NCBI RefSeq assembly: GCF_027580225.2
Contig: NC_073356.2
Location: forward strand, 3,906,001-3,970,000
Reading direction: 5' to 3'
From: Misgurnus anguillicaudatus
Taxonomy: Eukaryota > Chordata > Actinopteri > Cypriniformes > Cobitidae
Length of the DNA stretch: 64,000 nucleotides
Position numbers and translations under genes: made by a program. The notes under the pieces were generated by a model. It searched no databases and was not told the origin of the DNA. It was given only the letters and a program-made list of their open reading frames with translations. Of the stretch, positions 51,576-64,000 are shown piece by piece. Positions within the stretch are counted from its first letter, which is position 1; the number at the start of each line of letters is the position of its first letter.

Positions 51576-52504
51576 AAGGGGAGCCAAATTTCAATTACCT
51601 TTTTTTCACATGCATGCAGAGAATGGTTTACCAAAACTTACTAGGTTACTGGGTTGATCTTTTTCACATTTTCTAGGTTGATAGAAGCATTGGGGACCCA
51701 ATTATAGCACTTAAACATGGAAAAAGTAATATTTTTTATAATAGGACCCCTTTAAAAGATTGTAATTCAATTGAACCACAAACTTTTCTCTCTCTTAGTG
51801 TCCCTGACATGTTACACGTGTTTCCGGCAATTTCTCCACTGAACTGTCTCAAGTTTCATCAGGAATGTACTGAAGGCCAGCGATGCCTCACCAGCACAGC
51901 CGTGGGAGTCAAAGGTAAGAAATGAAACAATCACTCTTTAAAAACCAATGTACAATTAGGAATTGTATGAGGAAGGATGAGTATCATCAGACAAAAGTGT
52001 TTCTTTGATTGGCAACATTTTTTAAGTAGACATCAGAAAACCTTTGAAAGTTCTGTATAAGCAACAGATTTTGTGCAGCTTTGACGTCACATGACTAAAG
52101 CTAACACTCATGTCTTTTTTAATAAAAAATCTATTTATTACTAAATTTGTTTACATACAGTCTAGTGCTTATTGTCACTTTTTCCACCTAACTGTCCAGT
52201 TAAAACATGCCAACATTTAACAACCTGTCACAGTATATTTATGTGTGCAGCACACTGTCATCAGACAACAGTGTAAAGAACGGATATTACATAACACCCT
52301 TCACCGTATCCCCAGGAGAGTTATGATTTTCATTCTGGATGATTTCAGTGCTATGCTAGGGTGGAAATAAACAACAGTCTGTAAGCCTGTTTGTGGAGAT
52401 CATGAACAACTATTAAAAACACATTTTAATAAAACATCGGCACCTCAGAATAACCATAAGAGTTCATTTCAACAGTTTGAAACTATTGGCACATTAACTT
52501 TTTT

Positions 52505-53235
52505 ATTAGTTTGTTTTGTTTATTTATTTATATAGCACACAACTGCAGCGTTATGCTGCCCAAGGTGCTGTACAAGCAAATGATATAAAAGAAACACATC
52601 ATAAATACATCACAAATACCAAGGTAAAGAAAAACTTCAACACAATACAAACAATAAATAAGACGTAATAAATAAAACATTAACACGTTATACATCGCTA
52701 TATAATTAACTAGAAGAAATAAAAGCTTTTGATAACAGATAAGATTTTAACTCATTTTTAAAAGTAGATAATGACCTTGAAGCCCTTTTTGAACTTTTTG
52801 ATGTAAAGAGTTCCAGAGTTTAGGACCATAAACCGAAAAAGCCCTATCCCCTCTTGATTTTAACCTGGACTTGGGAACATGGAGAAGCTGAGGACCTAAG
52901 GGATCTTGTGTAATTTCGGTGCACTAAAAGGTCTACGAGATAGGGGGGTGCCAAACCATTCAAAGCTTTAAAAACCATCACTAAAATTTTTGACTCAATT
53001 TAGAGGTGTACTGGTAGCCAATTTAGAGAGAGTAGAATTGGGGTGATTTGCTTGTATTTTCGAGTACCTGTCAGCATCCTGGCTGCTGCATTTTGAACGG
53101 CCTGTGGCCGAAATAATGCTGATTGACTAATTCCAGTAAAAAGTGAATTACAATATTCCAATCACGAAAAAACAAAAGCATAGATTGTTTTTTCTAAATC
53201 TCTAGGAGACTAAAAGGACTTAGCCTTTTAGTGTT
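52505..53235 (-). mobile_element. L2-like LINE 3' fragment in Ly6 intron 2
   Basis: The minus strand, with frameshifts, gives AFSVYGPKLWNSL-like and SRSLSTFKNELKS-like sequence, as at the end of L2 reverse transcriptases. TTATTTATATAGC marks the 3' tail. It is decayed. Confidence 0.55.
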
Positions 53236-56196
53236 AGCATTGACACTACGCAGAGTTAAAATTTAACTATAATTTAGGCTACACTAATCAGTGTAAAATA
53301 TTTGTTAAAATGAACTCCCTCAGTGGAATTTGTTAACTCCAATGTAGTCTTATAGTTTAATTTATAGGGTGTTATTATGGTAAATATATTTTTGGGACAA
53401 AAACTTTATTTTCAAACAGTGAATTGCTCCATCTGAGGCTCAGGCCGAAACTCAGCTGCCGTGCTGATTATAACACATAACTCTTAATATTAAACTCAAT
53501 ACTAACAACAATATAAAACATAACAAATCACAACTTTCAAATGTTATTGATTAAAATTGTATTTCTTTAACATTTACTTATGTACTGTGAAAAAGATGAT
53601 CTTCTGCTTGAACTGCATCAACCAAAAACATGGTTTAGTGTCTATTAACACCCTAGAAGTTAACAAACACCACTAAACACTGTAGTAGTTGATTTTTTTA
53701 AAGTGGTAATGCTATGCTTTGACACCAACTCTTTCATTCTTCCATCATTGATTCAACTCAATACCGTGTTAAATTAACTCTGAACTCTTTATATTTCCAT
53801 TAACACCATAATTTTAACTCTGCTAAATTTGCTGTGAAATGTAAATACAGAACATCATGGTTACACCCACACTTTAAACATTGGCACCTGATTAATTTGG
53901 TTATATTAAGACATATTGACATCATTAAAGGTCCCGTTCTTCCTGTGTTTTTGAAGCTTTGATTGTGTTTACAGTGCACAATATAACATGTGTTCATGTT
54001 TCACATGTAAAAACATAGTATTTTTCACACAATCTACTTATCTCTAAATCACTGTTTTCACTGTCCTAAAAACGGGCTGATGTCTTCCTTGTTATGTGAA
54101 GTCCCTCCTTCAGAAATACGTAACGAGTTCTGATTGTGTAGTTTGTTTAGTGTCTTGTGATTCGATAGCAGCTTAGCTTAGCAGAGCCGTTTGAGCCAAA
54201 ACTGGCGACTGATGTATTCCTGTGAACGGAGTTTAGTCAAAAAACTGTTCTACTGACGTCATTAAAGCAGGAAATAGAGGGCTGTAGTCCAAACCGGCCG
54301 TTCGCTGTAGGCTTTGAAAGGCGAATTCTGTTAAAGAAAATATATCACCTGGCAGTGACCTTTGAGCTTTATCATTTAACAGGTATTTTTTATGCTATTA
54401 TAGCAACATTACACACTAACTAGAGTTTAAAAAATGAGATCAGGAAGAACATGACCTTTAACGTCTTGTTGAAAAGGACCAGAAGTGCAGATTTCACTCT
54501 TGACTTTTTATTTCAGTTTGTTGTCTGTCCAACAGTCTTTAAAACATTATTTATTACAAAGTTTGTTAAAAACCAAGATTATCGGGTGATATATCTTATA
54601 TCAAAGAAAAATCCTTAGTTTATCTCATCAATTATTAAAAGCAGTTAATTCTTATAGATTATTTTTATAATATAAAATTAGAACAGCTTGGGAATGTAAT
54701 ATCTGTGGCGAGCTTTAGTCTGTATTTGGGTATTTCTCAAAATAAGGGCCAAATTGGGTTGCTGCAATTTTAAAAATAAAAATTCCAAACTTGACTAATT
54801 GGTATACATCAAATTATCAGTCCTTAAGTCAGGAGCGACGTTATGAGCTTGGTTGAGACCATACGATAAAGGATTTTGTGATTTTTTTGCCATTTTCTCA
54901 AGTAAATGTGTCATTACCTTCACATCGAATATATGTAAAAAATAAAACTTAAATGATAAATCAGTGCTTTTAAAACATTTTGTGGTTTCACATGGAATCT
55001 AATTTATCTTGAACTTAATGAGGTTTTTACTTACAAGATGAATTATAGTCATTTACGTATCTAAATTACTGATTCATCAATCTACCCTGTCAAAACTTTT
55101 TAATAGTGATTATTTAGACTGTCCAGTTGTCAAAAATGTATAATTGTAGGATGCTTTTGTCATTTATCCATAATTTATTGGCAAAAAAATATGTATAGTG
55201 CTGGTAATGAAAGTGCTGATAATGACATTTTTGTCAAAAAACTAGCCCTATTAGCTAAGATGATGACTAAGCAGCTTTCTATGTACACCATTTAAACTAT
55301 TAAAGTGATAAAAATATTTCAAAAATGTTTAATACAACACATATGGTAATGATGTCTAATAAGTGTGCATGCCCAACACAAAGAATAAAGAGTAGCTTGA
55401 CTTACTTTTCTGGACATCAAGGCATCAGTCTTGCAGCTTGACATAGATGTGCTCCACTATGTCATTAGGTTATCATGGCTACCAAATAAAGTTTTGATGA
55501 AAAAAACAGTGGGAAAGTCCCTTTACGCAGAGCGTGTTGGTAATGACAGCTAAACCATGGGACAAGTAGAAATTAAGCAAAATAAAGTACAATATGCATA
55601 TATGTGCTTAATATGTGCATGTTAGTTCAAGTACCATTTAATTCATATGCTTATATTTTTTTTATTAATTTGTGATAAATAATGTTTGAGATATGGCACA
55701 ACATGTGAAAACTCTGGTGAAGGACAACACCAAATTACATATGGCCAACACAAAACACTAATAAAATGTGATAAAATTATTAGTAAGAGCAGCCATAAAA
55801 AAGTCTAGGCTTGTTTTTGTTTATACTAATTAAATAGGCCCGATATCTGGGAAATACACATTTAGTAGATAGACCTTTTATATAAAACACAGAATTTCAT
55901 ACAGTAAGTATATCAGCCACCTACAAGTTGAATTAAGTGTAGAACAAGTTAGTCTCAGCTTCTGAGGGTGACTACTGAAATGATCTATAACGACAATTTT
56001 TTTATGTTATGTGTGGCGTATGCAACTATTGTTTCTCACCTTTAGTTAGCACAATAGGTCATAGCTATTTAACAATAGCTTAGCAATGTGAAAGTTAATG
56101 AAAGTGATGTATTTGCCAATCTCGGGTTGCAAGCCCAACTCTCTAACCACATGAGCATTATTAAACGCTTGTTATATTTGTGTTTGTATTGTACAG
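53236..56196. other. Ly6 intron 2, remainder
   Basis: No coding exon with splice signals and cysteine pattern was found between Ly6 exons 2 and 3. The sequence is AT-rich with weak repeat character. Confidence 0.4.
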
Positions 56197-56411
56197 GATC
56201 AGTGCATATTGTTCTGCATGAGAGGAGCTGTGCTCAGCCCTTATTGTGTGACCTGAGCGGTGAAAAACATGCGGCAGGACTCGACTTTAATTACACTAAT
56301 GAGTGCTGTGACACAGATCTGTGTAACACTGCTGCAGTGGCCTTCAGCTCCCCCCACTGGCCTGGAGCTGTACTGAACATCTGTGCTGTGACCCTACTGC
56401 TCCATATATAA

Positions 56412-57734
56412 CACAAGCTGCTTTTTACTCATGTAAAACTCACTACATTATCAACAAAGTCTGGTGAAGCCCAATCATCAGAGACACACACATTAACCAA
56501 CAGCAGTATGTGCTTGTCAAATAACAATAGCCAACTATTTCTTATTTATAATCAATACTCTTATTAATAAAAGTTGTTTTCATAAATGTGTAAAATGTTA
56601 CTTTGGTTGATCAGATACACCAACATATATTCTAACAAATCACCAAATTCTCACTTTACAGCTGACTACTTTTACTTTACTTTACAACTACTGAGATTTG
56701 GCTCAGCAATTTGGCCCCCTGGCCCTCTTTCTTTTATTATAAATATCTCAGAGTCTTTTAATTAACCATTACATGGTTTAAAACCAGAAATTTCTACAAA
56801 AGCACAGAATAAATCTACACAGCATTTACTCAATCTTTCTCCTTCATTCTTTATTACGGTTCATTTATTGCCAGGTAACAAATGTATGAAATTCAAAAGA
56901 TGAAAAGATCTTGTACATTTGATTGACAAACATTCATCTACATAATAAAAATCCCACTAATTGTTTGCACTGTTGTGTTGGGCTTCTATTTACTGTTAGT
57001 TCAGATTAATAGATTTATTATTTAAGCAGAAATGAATGGCACGTGGGGATAAAATGTCACATCATAACAAAATCATGCATGTAAACCACATTATTACGCT
57101 GTGTGAATCACCCATCATTACATAGCCTTATGTTTTATATCAAATTTAAAACACTTGGATTAGTAGAAGATATGTCAATGTTTTGAAATGCTCTAAACCA
57201 CAGATATGCAAAATACACATTGTCAAATGTTAAATAACAATCTAAATACAATCCAGAAACATTAAAAAATTTCTTCATCTTGGAAACAGACATAACAAAA
57301 TAGTTTTTATCTTTGTTACTGACCCTTATTTCTTATAAGACAGTAGGTTAAATCCTGACTGATCTTTAGATTTTCCTTTAAGTCACTCTGAAATGATTTC
57401 TTCTAGATTTTCTTGTGTTAAATGTATAAATAATAATTCACAAACCCATGTGTGCACAAGATTTTTCTACTTCTTCTTACATTCTCATGTGAACACAATA
57501 TATTATTTCAAACATCATCTTCTCACACAAATAATAATACAGGTAACACTGGATGTCTGGATACACGATTCAAATGATTTTCAGTGCTTAACTTGGTTCT
57601 GTTCCTCATACAAGGCTTCATTCAACTTTAGACTTAAAATATAGAAAATATATGAACTACTTTTATGCTGTTTGTTGTATGAAAAAGAGCAGCTTACGCA
57701 ACAGTCTAGCATTGAGTTAAGAGCTGTCATTCAG
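56412..57734. other. Ly6 3' UTR and intergenic
   Basis: AATAAAAG near 56566 could serve as a poly(A) signal for the Ly6 gene. Nothing else was recognised. Confidence 0.3.
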
Positions 57735-57945
57735 GTGGATTACGGCACAGGGTTTAGATTAATCCAAGACTAGGCCTTAGTTTGGGACATTTAAGTAGTT
57801 CTTACAAACATACCTTACAGAAAACAACAGTTGTGTAAATCTTGAGACAAAACAATGGCACTGTGATATCTGAAGATTTTAAATAAAGGCAGCTCAAGCA
57901 TGCATTTTAGTCTGGGACTAGGATAAGCCCTGTCCATGAAACTAG
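57735..57945. mobile_element. Palindromic MITE, ACTAGGCCTTAG family, copy near clic1
   Basis: Carries CCAAGACTAGGCCTTAG at the left and GTCTGGGACTAGGATAAG at the right, with the shared internal TTGAGACAAAACAATGGCAC block. It lies between the Ly6 gene and the clic1 3' end. Confidence 0.5.
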
Positions 57946-58563
57946 TCCTAAATATCACAGAATCATAAATAAAGAGAGGAATAAAAGAGTTATGTGTTGT
58001 TAACTGTAATCGCTAACCAGCTTAAACATGTACTATGATAACGGGCAATACTTTAAAAAAAACAGCTTGCCAAATATCTAGACTATTTAAATACATTTTA
58101 AAATGGACGTAATAATTTTGGCGTAGAAGAGGGTTTGTCAAATATTACATATTGTAATTAATTGGCCATTATCATTCAAATCTGGGGCATTTCGTAGTTT
58201 CAGTGGTAATGTTGGCCTGGTTAATTTTGCACACATCTGAGCAGTGTGGGTGAACTAAACTGATAAATCCATGGGTTTATAATGAATAAAATATTAAAAC
58301 TACTTTAAATAATGTCTGTTTGTTTTGATTGACGTGGACAGCTGTATGTGTTTGTTTGTTTGTGTCTTTTACAAACAACGGTTTAAGAATTGATATAAAG
58401 GCACTTCACGCTATATATAAAAACTATGAAAGTACATATTTGCTCTAAGATAAAGACGTCAGTCAGGACCTCGCTCATGTGCTGGAGAAATGCAAGCAAC
58501 TGCTTGAAACAAACAGGGGACAATGAGGAGAGATAGTTTGTGTGTGTGTGTATGTGTGTTCTT

Positions 58564-61828
<3,265 letters not shown>

Positions 61829-62035
61829 TCTGCTTTATTCACAACACAAGCAAACAACTTAAAAACATCCACACATATGCTGCGAGCTCAGATCAGTCTG
61901 ATGCACAACTTCAGATATTAAAGTGTGTAATTACTGAAAATATACGCAGTTCAGTCGAAGCAAAAGAGTTCGTGTGACTTATAATAAACGCTACTGTTCG
62001 CGTGCAGTAAACCAACAGTCAGGTCAACCTTACTT

Positions 62036-62036
<1 letters not shown>

Positions 62037-62091
<55 letters not shown>
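62037..62091 (+). repeat. (CT)n microsatellite upstream of clic1
   Basis: Perfect CT run about 210 bases upstream of the clic1 start codon; on the gene strand it is a (GA)n tract in the likely promoter, a GAGA-like position. Confidence 0.9.
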
Positions 62092-62094
<3 letters not shown>

Positions 62095-62535
62095 TCCTGG
62101 TTCACATGAACCCTGTGCGAACGCTTCCTCTCTTGTGATGATGATAGAGGTAATGCGGAAGACGATTGCATACACGCTGACATATTAAGGGGTGCTTACA
62201 CATAGGCTAGCATCACTATTGTTATTCCTCAGCGATACTCTTCTTCTTCTACATCTACATCTGAACCACATTTTGGCGAGTAACTCGTCCCAACTTGTTT
62301 GAGACCCATGAATTAGGGCTCAAAAAAATCCCATAGACTTAAAGGTGCTGTAGAATGTAAAACTGTTTAGATGAATAATACGTTCTGTACATGGAAATGA
62401 CATATGAGCTCAAACACTATTGTTTCCACTTCTTATGTAAACCTTGTGCATGGAAAACAGACCAACCAACATAACACTGACTGTGACATTACAGTCCTGA
62501 TATTTGCCCCAACATTAAATTACACATTAAATTAG

Positions 62536-63540
62536 TTTTTCTCAATTGCTCTCAATTGCTCTCAATTCATAAACAAAGTGATCAAAATGATATACACTAT
62601 CAAACAGTGAGTAAACACTACACCAAAAAATAGAAAACACATGGTTCAAAACATATAGTTCTCACGGGAGTACATTTTTACATATTTACAGTGTAACTCT
62701 CATTGTTTTGGACAAATTGCAAATGCTTTGATACAATCAAGCAGATGATTATGTACAAATGTCTGCTGTTTGCATTTTCATTTTAATTTTCATAAAAATA
62801 CATTATACTGGTTTCTGTTGAATGGTCTTACACCTCAAAACATTTAGGAATTAGTTCACCGTGCATAGCATGAAATTGTTGACCATGTGTCATAATCTGT
62901 TACTGTAAGCATGAAGCAAGTTTTCTATGGGGGGGTTTTTGTAAATGTAAACTGAATCGATAAATTCCTGTCAAGTGAATCCTGAAATTTTGAGTCATTT
63001 TTTGTAATTTTTATTTTTACTGTAAGTTTTTTTTCAAAATCACAATTGTGTTATTTGTTTACAGAAAAAAAGGTGAAAATGTGAATTCATCCACAGTTGA
63101 CATAAAAAAATACTGACACATATAATTGTGTACACTTGGTATATTGACAACATGGCAACATTTTGACTGTCGTGTTCATGAACTATGACACATGGACTTG
63201 CCATTTTGATGGGACTGACATGTTCACTAATGTAAAAATTTACTTTTGAGAGATGAAATCAGACTTACTCCTATTTTTACAGTACTGTACCCTGCATTTC
63301 ACAAACTTGTCTACACTACAAGCATGACATTTGCATTAGAGTGCAGAATGTGTTTTGAGAAGGAGTATGTGTTTGGAGTTTTGCTAAAAAGTCTAAGTGA
63401 GATCTGCAAATTGTGTTTTATGATGTGAAATGGTTTAAGGTATTGACAACAGACTGCGCAATTAGATAAATGAGTTCGGGCAACTGAGAACTTTGTTCAG
63501 CCAATGGGTTTTAGTGTTTTAGCAATTGAGAAAAACTGTA
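62536..63540. mobile_element. Element with AGTTTTTCTCAATTGC ends
   Basis: TTAGTTTTTCTCAATTGC at the left and GCAATTGAGAAAAACTGTAA at the right are inverted. No conserved frame lies between. It is upstream of clic1. Confidence 0.5.
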
Positions 63541-63651
63541 ATTACAATGTTGTTACAATGCTAAAAACAAAGTTGTGACTGTCAGCGGAACACAGCAGAG
63601 ACTGACTTATTAAAATAAATATGGAGCCAGAAAAATATTACAGTTTTTCTC

Positions 63652-64000
63652 AGGGCCGGCGTTAAAGGGGGGCATTCACGGGCCGTGCCCCCCAAACAGG
63701 TTGTGGTGCCCCCCTACACAGTTTTTTATTAATTTAATATGTATCAAGAATAATTAAAATAAATTAAACATTGAATGTTTCATGACTTTTAATGTAAGCA
63801 ATTGAGGAAAATATAGTTGATATATGTTTTTTTTTTTATTAATATAGACCAGTTTCTCTGATGGGTTGCATTACAGCGTCTCATGCATCTTTACATCTTT
63901 AGCATATTACTGTAATGTGACTTGATCTTTTAATGTGTTTTTCATGACATTTTATGGATCGTATAAAATATGGATATTAGAACATTTAGAACGAACCAGC
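63652..64000. mobile_element. Start of another repeat, cut by the window edge
   Basis: CAGGGCCGGCGTTAAAGG and GCCCCCC-rich sequence look like the end of a hAT-type element such as that at 49847. The other end is outside the window. Confidence 0.35.

Larger units (their letters stand above)
49198..56411 (+). pseudogene. Ly6/uPAR-domain GPI-anchored protein gene, frameshifted in exon 2
   Basis: Exon 1 (49198-49243) encodes a signal peptide, MMKLVLILLCFLPLA, ending in phase 1. Exon 2 (51799-51914) opens with LTCYTCF, the usual LU-domain start. The reading frame then runs into TGA 15 codons into the exon (51838-51840). From about 51826 the next frame carries the rest (SPLNCLKFHQECTEG, QRCLTSTAVG). 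The exon is 116 nt; 117 would keep phase 1 into exon 3. Exon 3 (56197-56411) restores a typical ending: ERSCAQPLLC, NYTNECCDTDLCN, and a hydrophobic tail fitting a GPI signal. LU proteins are small disulfide-rich cell-surface proteins; the human MHC class III region has a cluster (LY6G5, LY6G6) beside DDAH2 and CLIC1. It is either a recent pseudogene, a segregating allele or a one-base assembly error. Introns of 2.6 and 4.3 kb are filled with repeats. Confidence 0.7.

Noticed and set aside
61951..62175. 74-codon frame over the CT repeat
   Set aside because: Low-complexity translation of the microsatellite upstream of clic1.

Overview
The window is vertebrate nuclear DNA, almost certainly from a teleost and probably a cyprinid-like fish. 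Genes have many short exons with GT/AG introns, CA, GA and CTAT microsatellites are long, and introns and intergenic space are full of hAT, Tc1, TTAA-target, L2-like and Gypsy copies. The species cannot be named from the sequence.

Layout from left to right. At 2319-8077 (minus) lie the first three coding exons of ankle1; the rest is beyond the left edge. At 8971-17071 (plus) is a complete 15-exon carnitine O-acetyltransferase gene (crat-like, 612 aa), head-to-head with ankle1. 17.5-22 kb is a transposon graveyard with a Gypsy integrase split by later insertions. At 22085-28463 (plus) is a complete 8-exon ppt2 (288 aa) carrying a decayed Tc1 element in intron 6. At 31198-34970 (plus) is a spliced, probably non-coding gene with a 5'TOP-like start. 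It carries two near-identical H/ACA-type snoRNA candidates in two introns. At 37233-39883 (minus) is ddah2 (286 aa in 5 coding exons). At 49198-56411 (plus) is a 3-exon Ly6/uPAR-type gene with a frameshift in exon 2. At 58564-61828 (minus) is clic1 (241 aa in 6 exons).

PPT2, DDAH2, LY6-type genes and CLIC1 are neighbours in the human MHC class III region (6p21). CRAT (9q34) and ANKLE1 (19p13) lie in two of the human MHC-paralogous regions, so this block joins genes from three members of that paralogon. The genes are not an operon-like unit; they share position rather than a pathway.

Most worth a second look: the crat-like enzyme keeps its catalytic His but has replaced carnitine-pocket residues and the STS motif; ddah2 has Arg where the catalytic His should be; ddah2 and clic1 each have one intron whose first two bases read AT instead of GT; the Ly6 gene is frameshifted; the H/ACA candidates are duplicated; and several transposons are nested two or three deep with exact 8-bp target duplications.
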